From Multivorans sp965232105 (lineage in GTDB: Bacteria; Acidobacteriota; Thermoanaerobaculia; Multivoradales; Multivoraceae), in NCBI GenBank assembly GCA_965232105.1, contig OZ246956.1:682001-746000 (forward strand): a stretch of 64,000 nucleotides of DNA, in the 5' to 3' direction. This document shows positions 24,988-34,820 of the stretch, piece by piece. Position numbers and translations under genes: made by a program. Below the pieces are notes generated by a model. It ran no database searches. It was given only the letters and a program-made list of their open reading frames with translations, and was not told where the DNA came from. Within the stretch, counting starts at the first letter, position 1, and each line of letters opens with the position of its first letter.

Positions 24988-25625
24988 GAGCTGTGTCCCC
25001 GCATTCCTACCGCTTTGCCTGCCGCTTCCCCGCTTCCGCGGGAAGCGCTTTTCTTCCTGCCGCTTCCTCTGGAAGCGCTCGATTCCCTGCCGCTTCCTCT
25101 GGAAGCGCTTGACCCGACCGCCTCGGCGGGCGAGTCGAACAGCACGGCGCCAATAGTACGGGGAGTGAAGCCGCGGCGCTCGAGATGCCGGGCCAGGGCG
25201 GGGACGTCCCGCCCCGGGTGCGCCCCGCGCCAGCGCGCGGCGACCGACCCTGCCCGCTCCAGTTCGTCCTCGTCGTCCACATCCTCGAGGGCGGCGGCCG
25301 CTGCCGTCTCGTCCGCCCCCCGTCGCCGCAGGTCGAGTTCGAGCCGCCGCCGTCCGTAGCCGCGGCGCTTGAGCGAGCGGACCAGCATCCGCGCGGCCTC
25401 GTGCTCGTTCAGGTAGCCGCCCGCGGCCAGGCGCTCGATCGCACCGTCGACCTCCTCCTCCGGGTAGTCGCGGCGAGCGAGCTTCGTCCGCAGCTCGGCC
25501 GCGAAGTGCATGCGCCGCGCGAGCAGGTCCAGTCCCCGGTCGTAGGCCGACTTGGGGCTCCGCTCTGGTTTCGATTTCGACTTGCGCACCCGGTCCTCCA
25601 GCGGTTCGGAGACTAGCGCCGTCAC
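24981..25625 (-). CDS. recX: RecX-family regulatory protein with repeat tail
   Basis: About 214 residues. The RecX three-helix repeats are visible: SAYDRGLDLLARRMHFAAEL, RTKLARRDYPEEEVDGAIER, AGGYLNEHEAARMLVRSLKR and GYGRRRLELDLRRRG. RecX proteins inhibit RecA filaments. The tail is unusual: from about residue 175 it has three copies of a 10-residue unit, SASRGSGRE-like, encoded by 30-bp palindromic DNA repeats. GTG at 25625 overlaps the rsmE stop (GTGA). No recA is in the window. Confidence 0.82.
   Translation of the reverse strand: MTALVSEPLEDRVRKSKSKPERSPKSAYDRGLDLLARRMHFAAELRTKLARRDYPEEEVDGAIERLAAGGYLNEHEAARMLVRSLKRRGYGRRRLELDLRRRGADETAAAAALEDVDDEDELERAGSVAARWRGAHPGRDVPALARHLERRGFTPRTIGAVLFDSPAEAVGSSASRGSGRESSASRGSGRKKSASRGSGEAAGKAVGMRGHSSC
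25031..25107. repeat. three 30-bp-spaced hairpin repeats inside recX
   Basis: CGCTTCC-nnn-GGAAGCG occurs at 25031-25047, 25061-25077 and 25091-25107, exactly 30 bases apart, with conserved spacer bases (…CTGC before copies 2 and 3). Each is a perfect 7-bp stem with a 3-base loop. They encode Ser/Arg/Gly-rich units in the RecX tail. The region ends about 45 bases before the alaS start. Confidence 0.85.
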
Positions 25626-26302
25626 GACCCGGCCAGGACCACGGCAAGCGCCGCGACCGCCGCCGTCTCCGCGCGCAGGACACGCGGGCCGAGGCCCGCG
25701 AGCGTGCCCCCCCGGTCGACGAACCACTCGATCTCCCGCTCGCTGAACCCGCCTTCGGGGCCGATCACCAGGGTTCGGATGTCGCGGACCGCCGCCAGCC
25801 AGGTTCCGGCGGCCGGATGCAGGACGACCGCTCCGGCAGGGATCCCCGCCTGCTCGAGGGCGACCGGCGCGCCGATTCGCGGCAACCAGGCGCCCCCGCT
25901 CTGTTCGAGGGCGGACTTCGCGACCCGTGCCTGCCGAGCCACCGCGCGCTCCGTGAACGCACGGCTCGTGCGCTCAGAGACGAACCACTGCAACTCCCTC
26001 ACCCCGAGTTCGGTCGCCTTCTCCACCAGCCACGCCGCACGCTCGGGACGCACCACGGACACGAAGAGCGCCACCCGCCGGGCCGGCTCGAAAGTCGGCG
26101 CCGGCCCCTCGAGGTCCAGCCGGGCCCGTTCCGCGGTGACGCCGGCGACAATCGACCAGCGGGCCCCGCCCCGGCCGTCGACGAGACGCACCCGATCGCC
26201 GATCTTCAGGCGACGGGCGCGGAACAGGTGCCGGTAGTCGGCGCCCTCGACCTCGACCGAGTCGCGGTCGAGTTCCTCGCCGTCGACCAGCAGGTGGATC
26301 AC
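25622..26302 (-). CDS. rsmE: 16S rRNA m3U1498 methyltransferase
   Basis: A 226-residue SPOUT methyltransferase. An N-terminal PUA-like domain (YRHLFRARRLKIGDRVRLVD) is followed by the catalytic domain with EKATELGVRELQWFVSERTS, VIGPEGGFSEREIEWF and GPRVLRAETAAVAAL, the SAM-binding trefoil knot. GTG at 26302 is preferred because GAGGCGG precedes it and it fits the family start. It follows dnaJ by 19 bases. Confidence 0.93.
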   Translation of the reverse strand: MIHLLVDGEELDRDSVEVEGADYRHLFRARRLKIGDRVRLVDGRGGARWSIVAGVTAERARLDLEGPAPTFEPARRVALFVSVVRPERAAWLVEKATELGVRELQWFVSERTSRAFTERAVARQARVAKSALEQSGGAWLPRIGAPVALEQAGIPAGAVVLHPAAGTWLAAVRDIRTLVIGPEGGFSEREIEWFVDRGGTLAGLGPRVLRAETAAVAALAVVLAGS

Positions 26303-26321
26303 GGGCCGCCTCGAACGGCCG

Positions 26322-27506
26322 TCAGGCCTCGGAACTCCGCTCCGCCCTCTTCGCGCCGTCCGCCGGCCCGGTCTCCTGGCCGGATCCCGTAAAGAAGGCA
26401 ATCACGCGGTCGAGCACGCTCCGCGCTTCCCGGGTCGCGGCGCCCGTCTTGGCGTGGCCGTCCTCGTTCAACTCGGCAAGCGCGCGCACATGCTCGAGTT
26501 CCCGCTCCGAGAGATCCCTGGGCGCCGGTACGTCGAGCCGCACTTCGACGATGTGGTTGCCGCGGCCGCGGCCGTCGATGCGGGGGATGCCCTGGGATCT
26601 GAGAAGGAAGGTCGAGCCGTGCTCCGTGGCCGGCGGCACCTTCAGGCTCGACGTTCCGTGGATCGTCTCGACCTCCATCGTGCAACCCAGCACGGCCTGC
26701 GGGTAGCCGACGGCTACCGAGCTGAGGACATCGGCGCCGCGGCGCACGAACCGCTCGTGGGGTTCGACATCGATCACGACGAACAGGTCTCCCGGCGGGC
26801 CGCCGTGCCGGCCGTGCTCTCCCTCGCCCGGCAGGCGGAGGCGGGAACCGCTGTCCACACCGGCCGGAACCCGGACCTGGATCGAGCGTTGGCGCTCGGT
26901 CAGTCCCCGGCCCCCGCAGTCGACACAGGGATCCCGGATCACGGTTCCGGCGCCCCGGCAGTCGGGGCACGTGCGGGCGACCGAGAAGAAGCCCTGGCTG
27001 AACTGGACCTGGCCGCGCCCATGGCACACGCGGCAGGTGGTCGGACCGGACCCCGGCGCCGCGCCGCTGCCGCCGCACGTGTCGCAGTGCTCGAGTCGGG
27101 GAATGCGCAGCTTCGGGGCGACGCCGAAGGCGGCCTCCTCGAAGGAAAGCGGAAGGTCGTACCGCAGGTCGGCCCCGGCTCGATGGCGCCGGCCGCCGGT
27201 CCGGTTTCCGAAGATGTCGCCGAAGACATCGCCCAGGATGTCCGAGAAGTCGGCGAAGGTGGAGGGGTCGAAGCCGCCGCCCGACGGCGCGGCCTGGTGA
27301 CCGAAGCGGTCGTACCGGCGCCGCTTCTCGGGATCGGAGAGCACGGCGTAGGCAGCGGCCGCCTCCTTGAACTTCTCCTCGGCCCCGCTGTCGCCGGGAT
27401 TCCGGTCCGGATGGTGCCGCACCGCCAGCTTGCGATAGGCCGACTTGATCTGCTGCAGAGTGGCGGATCGTTCGAGGCCCAGCACCTCGTAGTAGTCGCG
27501 CGGCAT
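26322..27506 (-). CDS. dnaJ: chaperone protein DnaJ
   Basis: A 394-residue type I Hsp40. J domain with RHHPDRNPGD (HPD motif), Gly/Phe region, then four CxxCxGxG zinc motifs (CDTCGGSG, CRVCHGRG, CPDCRGAG, CVDCGGRG) and the C-terminal substrate domain. A tail of about 60 residues after the usual end carries KTGAATREARSVLDRVIAFF. It follows grpE by six bases in the hrcA-grpE-dnaJ operon; dnaK is not in this window. Confidence 0.96.
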   Translation of the reverse strand: MPRDYYEVLGLERSATLQQIKSAYRKLAVRHHPDRNPGDSGAEEKFKEAAAAYAVLSDPEKRRRYDRFGHQAAPSGGGFDPSTFADFSDILGDVFGDIFGNRTGGRRHRAGADLRYDLPLSFEEAAFGVAPKLRIPRLEHCDTCGGSGAAPGSGPTTCRVCHGRGQVQFSQGFFSVARTCPDCRGAGTVIRDPCVDCGGRGLTERQRSIQVRVPAGVDSGSRLRLPGEGEHGRHGGPPGDLFVVIDVEPHERFVRRGADVLSSVAVGYPQAVLGCTMEVETIHGTSSLKVPPATEHGSTFLLRSQGIPRIDGRGRGNHIVEVRLDVPAPRDLSERELEHVRALAELNEDGHAKTGAATREARSVLDRVIAFFTGSGQETGPADGAKRAERSSEA

Positions 27507-27512
27507 GTCGAT

Positions 27513-28172
27513 CTAGCCGCCGCCGGCAGCGGCGTCCGATTCGGCCCCGGCGCCGTCCGGCGTCTCGACTCCGTCCGGCGGCGCACTGTCCGTCGCGGCC
27601 GGCGCGGGCATGGCGACCCGCACCATCGCCGCTCGCAGCAGGGTCGACCGCATCGTGTAGCCCTTCTGGAGTTCCTGCACGACGGTGGGCTGGTCGACGT
27701 CCATGCTCTCTTCTCGCGCGACCGCCTCATGGAGATTCGGGTCGAAGGCGGCGTCCAGGCTCTCGACCGGTTCGACGTCGAAGCGGCGCAGGAGATCCGT
27801 CATCTGCCGCCGGATCATCTCCACGCCGGCACGGAAATCGTCCGCCGCGGCCTCGGCCTGAAGCGCTCGATCCAGATTGTCGACGACGTTGAGAAACTCG
27901 CGCAGCGGCGCCGAGACGTAGCTCGTGCGCAACTGCTGCCGCTCGCGGTCCATCCTCTTGCGCTGGTTGTCCAGATCGGCCAGTGCCCGCAGCAGCCGAT
28001 CCTGGGTCGCCGTGAGCTCGTCGCGGAGGTGCTCAAGGGCGCCGGGCGTCGCGACACCCTCCTCCCCGGCCGCGTCGAGCGGCTCGCCGGCGGCCGCCGC
28101 ACGGACTTCCGCCTCGGGGCTGTCCTGTCCGGCGACCTGACCTTCAGGTCGCTCCTTCGGCTCCACAGTCAT
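27513..28172 (-). CDS. grpE: nucleotide exchange factor GrpE
   Basis: A 219-residue GrpE. A long helical region (LTATQDRLLRALADLDNQRK) precedes the beta domain with DAAFDPNLHEAVAREES and VVQELQKGYTMRSTLLRAAM. The acidic/Ala N-terminus and Ala/Gly-rich C-terminus are low complexity. It releases ADP from DnaK. Confidence 0.95.
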   Translation of the reverse strand: MTVEPKERPEGQVAGQDSPEAEVRAAAAGEPLDAAGEEGVATPGALEHLRDELTATQDRLLRALADLDNQRKRMDRERQQLRTSYVSAPLREFLNVVDNLDRALQAEAAADDFRAGVEMIRRQMTDLLRRFDVEPVESLDAAFDPNLHEAVAREESMDVDQPTVVQELQKGYTMRSTLLRAAMVRVAMPAPAATDSAPPDGVETPDGAGAESDAAAGGG

Positions 28173-28194
28173 GCTTCACGCTCCCGGTTGGCTG

Positions 28195-29235
28195 CTAGAC
28201 ACCGCCGGCCAGGGCCTCGGACAGGCGCTCACCCAGGTAGTTCACCAAGGGCACCATGCGCGGATACTCCATGCGCGCCGGCCCGACCACGGCCACCGAC
28301 CCGCTGACGCCGTTCCCGGCCCGGTAGCCGCGCACGACGAGGCCGAAGCCGAGTTCCTCCGTCAGCCGCGAATCCTGACCGAGAACCACGCGGACGCCAT
28401 CCGCGTCGAGACAACGGTTCAGCAGACCCGCCAGGCGGGCACGTTCCGCGAACATCTGGAACATGCCCTCGATGCGCGAGATGTTCGGCGACGCTTCGAA
28501 CAGGCTGTGCGTCCCCGATGCGACCAGCGAGGGCGCGTGGCCCATGTTCATGCCGTCCCGGGCCAGTTCGATCGCGCGGTGCAGCAACTCGTCCAGGCGC
28601 GCCCGCTCGTCGCTCATCATGCGGAGCAGTTCCTCGCGGATCTCCAACAGGGTCCGCCCGGCGTAGTTGTGGGTCAGGTAGTTCGAAATGCGCACCAGGT
28701 CTTCGCGCGGGATCAACTCGTCCGTGACCACGAGCTTGTTCTCCACGAACCCGCTCTCGGCAACGACCACGCAGAGCACCTTGCGGCCGCTGAGCGGCAC
28801 GAAGTCGATCGCCCGCAACACCGCGGATCCGAGGGCCGGCGTAAGCACGACGCCGACGTGGTGGGAAAGCTCGGAGAGCAGTTTGGAGGTCTCTTCCGTG
28901 AGTTCCTGTCCCGTGCCGCCGGCCGTCTGCAACCGATCGTCGATCAACCGGCGATCGTCGTCGCTCACCTTCTCCGCCGGCATCAGGTCGTCGATGAAGA
29001 GGTGGAAACCGGCCTCGGTCGGCAGGCGCCCCGCCGAAACGTGCGGCTGGCGGAGGTATCCCATGTCCTCCAGGTCGGCCATCACGTTACGGATCGTGGC
29101 CGCGGAGAGCTGGATCTGCCGGTCCTTCGCGACCCGCCGCGAAGAAACCGGCTCGCCGGAAGAGAGGTAGGTGGCGATCACCTCGCGCAGGATCTCCCGG
29201 TCGCGCTCGCTGAGCTCGTCGCATGCACGGTTCAT
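28195..29235 (-). CDS. hrcA: heat-inducible transcription repressor HrcA
   Basis: A 346-residue repressor with N-terminal winged helix (EVIATYLSSGEPVSSRRVAK, AATIRNVMADLEDMGYLRQP, HVSAGRLPTEAGF) and GAF-like domain. HrcA normally represses the hrcA-grpE-dnaK-dnaJ operon through CIRCE. No CIRCE inverted repeat is visible in the 136 bases between hrcA and nrdR, so the target site may lie elsewhere or differ. Confidence 0.95.
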   Translation of the reverse strand: MNRACDELSERDREILREVIATYLSSGEPVSSRRVAKDRQIQLSAATIRNVMADLEDMGYLRQPHVSAGRLPTEAGFHLFIDDLMPAEKVSDDDRRLIDDRLQTAGGTGQELTEETSKLLSELSHHVGVVLTPALGSAVLRAIDFVPLSGRKVLCVVVAESGFVENKLVVTDELIPREDLVRISNYLTHNYAGRTLLEIREELLRMMSDERARLDELLHRAIELARDGMNMGHAPSLVASGTHSLFEASPNISRIEGMFQMFAERARLAGLLNRCLDADGVRVVLGQDSRLTEELGFGLVVRGYRAGNGVSGSVAVVGPARMEYPRMVPLVNYLGERLSEALAGGV

Positions 29236-29371
29236 GGGAGCCGCATGTTACAACGGCACGAGGTCCACCGGACCCTGCCAGGCGGCAGGTTCGGGCCCCT
29301 CCACGGGCGGCCGCGGCGCCCGCCGAAGCGCCGGGTGGTAGCGTTCACGCGCTGGCAACCGGCACCCGGCC

Positions 29372-29836
<465 letters not shown>

Positions 29837-29896
29837 GCCCCCGCAATCGGACACTCGCCCGCTGCGTTCTCGGGCGCACGCTGCTAGCGTGGCGGT

Positions 29897-32293
29897 ATGG
29901 CTGAGCCGCTGGACAACGAGCAGTCGGAGGTCATCGCCCTGCCCGATGTCCTGCCGGTTCTGCCGCTCAAGGACGCGGTCATCTTTCCCTACATCATCCT
30001 GCCGCTTTCGATCAGCCGCGAGCCCAGCATGCTCGCGGTCGAGGACGCGCTGAACAACGACCGCATCATCCTCCTCGCGCCTCAACGCGACGGCTCGATC
30101 GAAGAACCAGGACACGACGATCTCCACGAGATCGGCACCGCCGCATCGATCATGCGGATGCTGAAGCTGCCCGACGGCCGGGTCCGGATCCTGATCCAGG
30201 GTCTGGCGAGGGCCCGACTGAGGCACGTGAGCCAGACGGAGCCCTTCCTGCGCGCCCGCGTGGTCGAAGTCGACGAGGACCAGGAGGCCCAGGACCAGCT
30301 CGAGGCCGAGGCCCTGGTCCGGAGCGTCAAGGAGGGCCTGGAGACCGCGGTCAACCTCGGCAAGGACATCTCCTCCGAGGTCATGGTGATCGCGGCCAAC
30401 CTGGACCGTCCCGGCCGGCTCGCCGATCTCGCCGCGAGCAACCTGGGCCTCAAGCCGGAGGAGGCCCAGAGCGTGCTGGCGACGATCCCGCCGACCGAGC
30501 GGCTACGACGGGTGGGGGACCTGCTGACGCGCGAGATCGAACTGCTCAGCATGCAGCAGCGCATCTCGGCGCAGGCCAGGAGCGAGATGGACCGGAGCCA
30601 GCGCGAGTACTTCCTGCGCCAGCAGCTACGGGCGCTCCTGGACGAACTCGGAGAGGGCGACGACCTCCACGGGGACATCGACCGCTACCTGCGAGCGGTC
30701 GAGGAGCGCGGCCTGACCGAAGAAGCGGCGACCGAGGTGGAACGCCAGGTCCGCAGGCTCGAGCGAAGCTCCCCCGACAGCGCGGAGAACGCGACCATCC
30801 GGGGCCACCTGGACTGGTTGACCGGACTGCCCTGGTCGAAGGTGAGCGACGATCGGATCGACCTGGACCACGCCCGCACCGTGCTCGACGAAGACCACTA
30901 CGACCTCGACAAGATCAAGGAACGGGTTCTCGAGTACCTGGCCGTGAGACGCCTCAAACCCGATGCCAAGGGGCCGATCCTCTGCCTGGTCGGTCCCCCG
31001 GGCGTCGGCAAGACCTCGCTCGGCCGTTCCGTGGCGCGGGCGATCGACCGCAAATTCGTCCGCATCTCCCTCGGCGGCGTCCGCGACGAGGGCGAGATTC
31101 GCGGCCACCGCCGCACCTACGTCGGTTCGCTGCCGGGACGCATCATTCAGGGGCTGAACCAGGCCGGGACCAGCAATCCCGTCTTCATGCTGGACGAGAT
31201 CGACAAGCTCGGCGCCGACTATCGCGGGGATCCCGCCGCGGCTCTGCTCGAAGTGCTCGATCCCGAACAGAACTCCACGTTCAGAGACCACTATCTGGGG
31301 GTCGAGTACGACCTGTCGCGAGTGCTCTTCATTGCCACCGCGAACATGCTCGAACCCATTCCGCCGGCCTTCCTCGATCGACTCGAAGTGCTACGGCTCT
31401 CCGGCTACACCGAGGATGAAAAGGTGTTGATCGCGCGCCGCCACCTGATTCCGAAAGCAATCACGGAAAACGGTTTGCCGGAAGGTGTTCTCGAAATCAC
31501 CTCCGCCGCGTTGCGCGGCCTGATCCGCGGCTACACGAAGGAAGCCGGCGTGCGCAATCTGGAGCGCGAGATCGCAACCCTTTGCCGCAAGGCCGCCGTG
31601 CGCGTCGCCCGCGGCGACGACCGCAAGTTGCGGGTCACGCCGGCCCGACTGAAGGGTCTGCTGGGTCAGCCGCGTCACTTCAGCGAAGAACTGCTCGACC
31701 GCGACCGCATCGGCGTCGCGACCGGACTCGCCTGGACCGCGGCCGGAGGCGATCTCCTGTTGATCGAAGTCGCGGCCTCCCGGGGCAAGGGCAGGCTGGT
31801 TCTGACCGGTCAACTGGGCGAGGTGATGAAGGAATCGGCGCAGGCCGCCCTGAGTTGTGCGCGGTCCGCGGCGTCCGAGGCGCCGGCAGGCGCGGATTCC
31901 GACTACCTGCGTCGCCACGACCTGCACATTCACGTCCCGGCCGGATCGGTACCGAAGGACGGTCCGTCGGCAGGCATCACGATTGCCGCCGCAATCGTCT
32001 CCGTCCAGAGCGGGCGGCCCATCGACCACACGATCGCGATGACGGGAGAGATCACCCTGAGAGGCGAGGTCCTCCCGGTCGGCGGTTTGAAGGAGAAGCT
32101 GCTCGCCGCGCGCGGGGCGGGCATTCGCAAGGTGGTCCTTCCCGAACGGAACCGGCGGGATCTGTCGGAAATCCCGGCCGCGGTGACGCGCGGCCTCGAA
32201 CTGCTCTTCGTCGACCACTTCGATCAGGTTCTCGAGGCCGCGCTGCTCGACCCGGAGCAACCGCAGTCATGGCCGGCGGCGAAGACGGGCTGA
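29897..32293 (+). CDS. lon: ATP-dependent Lon protease
   Basis: A 798-residue AAA+ serine protease. N-terminal LAN domain (LPVLPLKDAVIFPYIILPLS), coiled-coil, Walker A GPPGVGKTSLGRS, Walker B VFMLDEIDKLG, sensor region, and the proteolytic domain with the catalytic Ser in PKDGPSAGITIA and Lys in LKEKLLAARGAGIRKV. Length is normal. Its 3' end overlaps thiL by 25 bases. Confidence 0.96.
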   Translation: MAEPLDNEQSEVIALPDVLPVLPLKDAVIFPYIILPLSISREPSMLAVEDALNNDRIILLAPQRDGSIEEPGHDDLHEIGTAASIMRMLKLPDGRVRILIQGLARARLRHVSQTEPFLRARVVEVDEDQEAQDQLEAEALVRSVKEGLETAVNLGKDISSEVMVIAANLDRPGRLADLAASNLGLKPEEAQSVLATIPPTERLRRVGDLLTREIELLSMQQRISAQARSEMDRSQREYFLRQQLRALLDELGEGDDLHGDIDRYLRAVEERGLTEEAATEVERQVRRLERSSPDSAENATIRGHLDWLTGLPWSKVSDDRIDLDHARTVLDEDHYDLDKIKERVLEYLAVRRLKPDAKGPILCLVGPPGVGKTSLGRSVARAIDRKFVRISLGGVRDEGEIRGHRRTYVGSLPGRIIQGLNQAGTSNPVFMLDEIDKLGADYRGDPAAALLEVLDPEQNSTFRDHYLGVEYDLSRVLFIATANMLEPIPPAFLDRLEVLRLSGYTEDEKVLIARRHLIPKAITENGLPEGVLEITSAALRGLIRGYTKEAGVRNLEREIATLCRKAAVRVARGDDRKLRVTPARLKGLLGQPRHFSEELLDRDRIGVATGLAWTAAGGDLLLIEVAASRGKGRLVLTGQLGEVMKESAQAALSCARSAASEAPAGADSDYLRRHDLHIHVPAGSVPKDGPSAGITIAAAIVSVQSGRPIDHTIAMTGEITLRGEVLPVGGLKEKLLAARGAGIRKVVLPERNRRDLSEIPAAVTRGLELLFVDHFDQVLEAALLDPEQPQSWPAAKTG

Positions 32294-33285
32294 CCGCCTG
32301 GCTGGCGCACCTCGCGGGTTCCGGCGACCGGATCGGCGACGACGCGGCCCTGCTCGAGTGGGGCGGCAGGACGTTCGCCCTCAGCGTGGACACCCAGCGC
32401 GCGAATGTCCACTTTCCAATCGATCTCGACCCCGCGGCGGCCGCGCGCCGGCTCCTCGCGGTCAGCCTCTCCGACCTCGCCGCGACCGGCGCCGAACCGC
32501 GCTGGGCCCTCCTGGCCCTCGGCGTCGACGACGACAGGACGGCGCGACGGTTCCTCGCCGCACTGGTGCGCCGAAGCCGGCGCTACGGAATCGAGCTGAT
32601 CGGCGGCGATACCGCCCGCCCCGGGGCGCCGGGGCACCTCGACGCCAGCCTGACGGTGATCGGGGAAGTGCCGGCAGCCGGCTCTCCTCTCGCCCGCGGC
32701 GCCGCCCGCCCCGGCGACGACCTCTGGGTCGGCGGCCCGGTCGGTGAATCCGCGCTGGGACTCGAGCTGGTCCTGCGCGGCGCCCGGATTGCCGGGCGCA
32801 AACCCAGGTTGCCGGCCGATCTGCCATCCGACCTCGTGCGCGCCGCGAGCCGGGTCGTGCGCCGGCACCTCGAGCCTCGACCTCAGCTCGACCTTGGACT
32901 GGCCCTGGGAAAGCGGTCTCCTCCCGGAGCGGCAATCGACATCTCGGACGGTCTGGCCGTCGACGCCGCGCGCCTCTGCCGCTCCAGCGGCACCGGCTGC
33001 GTCCTGCACGAGCAGGAACTCATCCTCCGCCCCGACGCCCGCCGGCTGGCCGCCTACCTGGAGCTCGACCCCGTCGCCTCCGTACTCGGCGGCGGCGAGG
33101 ACTACGTCCTCCTCTTCACCCTGCCACCCAACGCGGGCTTCAACCACCCCGGCTGCCGGCCAGTCGGCCGCGTGACCAGCCGGGCCGGCATGAGCCTGCT
33201 GCGAGAAGGCGGAGCCCTCGAACCCCTGTACCCCAGGGGCTGGGATCATCTGGAGGCGACGACTAGCGGTCAGTCCGAAGCGTGA
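32269..33285 (+). CDS. thiL: thiamine-monophosphate kinase
   Basis: A 338-residue PurM-like kinase making thiamine diphosphate. Motifs: GDRIGDDAALLEW, SLSDLAATGAEPRWALLALG, GGDTARPG, AIDISDGLAVDAARLCR and LGGGEDYVLLFTLP. The ATG at 32269 fits, within the lon 3' end. The last 140 bases are duplicated almost perfectly at 37479-37628, where they abut a regulator gene. This shows that thiL was once convergent and overlapping with that gene before mobile elements came between. Confidence 0.93.
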   Translation: MAGGEDGLTAWLAHLAGSGDRIGDDAALLEWGGRTFALSVDTQRANVHFPIDLDPAAAARRLLAVSLSDLAATGAEPRWALLALGVDDDRTARRFLAALVRRSRRYGIELIGGDTARPGAPGHLDASLTVIGEVPAAGSPLARGAARPGDDLWVGGPVGESALGLELVLRGARIAGRKPRLPADLPSDLVRAASRVVRRHLEPRPQLDLGLALGKRSPPGAAIDISDGLAVDAARLCRSSGTGCVLHEQELILRPDARRLAAYLELDPVASVLGGGEDYVLLFTLPPNAGFNHPGCRPVGRVTSRAGMSLLREGGALEPLYPRGWDHLEATTSGQSEA

Positions 33286-33297
33286 TCGTGATCGGTT
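33148..33297 (+). repeat. thiL 3'-end direct repeat, copy 1
   Basis: These 150 bases recur at 37479-37628 with only two visible mismatches (C/T at 33156 and C/G at 33281). Copy 1 is the authentic thiL end plus twelve bases. Identity stops abruptly at 33297, where the mobile-element region begins with GGTGAC...GTCACC (33298-33324), an inverted repeat. Confidence 0.9.
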
Positions 33298-33361
33298 GGT
33301 GACCCGACTCTGACTCGTGTCACCTTCAGGGTCTGCCGAGGGTCGGCCTTCTCAGCGAGCC

Positions 33362-33391
33362 TAGTCCCATACAGAGATGAGCCTGAACGGG
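33362..33391 (+). repeat. left terminal inverted repeat of the DDE element
   Basis: TAGTCCCATACAGAGATGAG followed by CCTGAACGGG. It matches the complement of 34821-34849 except for a few bases around TACAG/CGAG and one A/G. Confidence 0.7.
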
Positions 33392-33540
33392 GGTCTCATC
33401 GGCAGTGATGCCGAGAGGTGTGTGGGGTGTTGTTTCAGGTCTGCTGATTGGAGCGAAGCGGAGATCAGCACCAGGGACCAACGGTAGCGCGGGGACGGCG
33501 AGGCCGCGGCCAGGTGCAGTGAGAGAGATGGGTGAGCTGC

Positions 33541-34800
33541 TCATGCGACGGTTGCATCGCGGCGTCGGATTTCGGCGAAGAGGGCGACCAGCGCCTCGTT
33601 GACGGTGCCCGCCGCGGCGAGGTCGTCGCGCGCCAGGGCCTCTTGGTCGAGCTGCTCGAAGGTGACGCCAGGCCGCAGGCTGAGGGCAGCTTGGTCGAGC
33701 GACTTCAGCTTGAGGTAGGGCGTGGTGACCTTGTCGAAGGGGTAGGTCTTGCGCTTCTTGCCCTTGGCGTCCTTGATCTCGACGGGGAAGTGGCAGGGGC
33801 GGTGGTAGTTGAGGTAGGGAGCGAGGATGTCGCGCAGGAAGTCGTTGACGAGGGCGGCGTGATGGCGGGGAATGTGATCGTAGCCGAGGTAGCGCCGCAC
33901 CACCGAGGCATTCTTGCTCTCGACCAGGGCGTTGTCGTTGCAGCGTCTCGGGCGGGACTTGGTGAGCTCCTCGATGTGCAGCTTGCGCAGCATCGCGGCC
34001 ACCTGGTGGTTGATGTACTCGGAGCCGTTGTCGGCGTGGAAACCCAGGACGACGAAGGGGAAGGCTTCGATCAACCCCTGAAGCGCCGGAACCAGGAACC
34101 GCTCCGAAATGCCCTCCACAGCGGCCACGAACTCGTACTGCGTGACCTCGTCCACCAGATTGATCTCGTACAGACCCTTCTCCCCGTCGAGGTCGCCCTG
34201 ATGAACCGAGTCCACTCGCAGAAAGCCCGCCCGCCCGGCCGGATGGGGCTTCCGCCGCTCTCCGATGCTCACCTGCGTCGCCCGGGTCCTGGTCACCGTC
34301 AGCCGCCGCCGGCGGTAGGTCACCGACTGGCGAAGACGGTACAGATGGCTGTTGGAGAGTCCCGCCAAACGCTCGAACCGCGGATCGCCGAAGACGTCGT
34401 ACTGGCGCTGCATCATGCGTCGAGTCACCGCGCCGCACAGGCCGCCGAGGGTCTCGTCCACCTCCGCCAGCAGACCGATGTCCGCCTTCGAGTAGCGCCG
34501 GGAAAATGGACGTGACGGGCCCCGGCGCCGGTCCTCGATGCGCCCGGTCTCCCGGTACTGCGAGATCAGCCGCGACACCTGCGCCCGGCTGAAACCCGTC
34601 ACCTTGATCAGAAACCGCCGGATCAGACCCTTGTCGGGCCTCGATAGCCGAACGTAACGAAAACGGACCAGAACCCGTCGCGCGAAGCCGTAGGCGTCGG
34701 CGCGATCCACGAATCGGAAGTCGACCGGCGCGCTGCCGGCCATGAAGTCCCGGACCTCGTCCAGGCTGCGAAGCCGCTCGATGTCGAGTTGCAAGATCAT
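33541..34800 (-). CDS. integrase-core DDE transposase
   Basis: A 419-residue transposase. The N-terminal half is a helix-turn-helix region (FLIKVTGFSRAQVSRLISQY). The catalytic rve core has Asp197 (FLRVDSVHQGD), Asp257 (GFHADNGSEYINH) and Glu294 (NALVESKN), spaced as in DDE enzymes. The C-terminal part has YLNYHRPCHFP and TPYLKLKSL. It looks intact. The family is probably IS481/ISNCY-like, but I cannot fix it without comparison. Confidence 0.88.
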   Translation of the reverse strand: MILQLDIERLRSLDEVRDFMAGSAPVDFRFVDRADAYGFARRVLVRFRYVRLSRPDKGLIRRFLIKVTGFSRAQVSRLISQYRETGRIEDRRRGPSRPFSRRYSKADIGLLAEVDETLGGLCGAVTRRMMQRQYDVFGDPRFERLAGLSNSHLYRLRQSVTYRRRRLTVTRTRATQVSIGERRKPHPAGRAGFLRVDSVHQGDLDGEKGLYEINLVDEVTQYEFVAAVEGISERFLVPALQGLIEAFPFVVLGFHADNGSEYINHQVAAMLRKLHIEELTKSRPRRCNDNALVESKNASVVRRYLGYDHIPRHHAALVNDFLRDILAPYLNYHRPCHFPVEIKDAKGKKRKTYPFDKVTTPYLKLKSLDQAALSLRPGVTFEQLDQEALARDDLAAAGTVNEALVALFAEIRRRDATVA

Positions 34801-34820
34801 CCTCCAATGATCCCCAACAC

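Noticed and set aside
24988..25683. N-terminal extension of alaS
   Set aside because: The extension reads recX in another frame; the ATG at 24987 matches the conserved AlaS start.
29236..29371. CIRCE operator
   Set aside because: No TTAGCACTC/GAGTGCTAA-like inverted repeat could be found.
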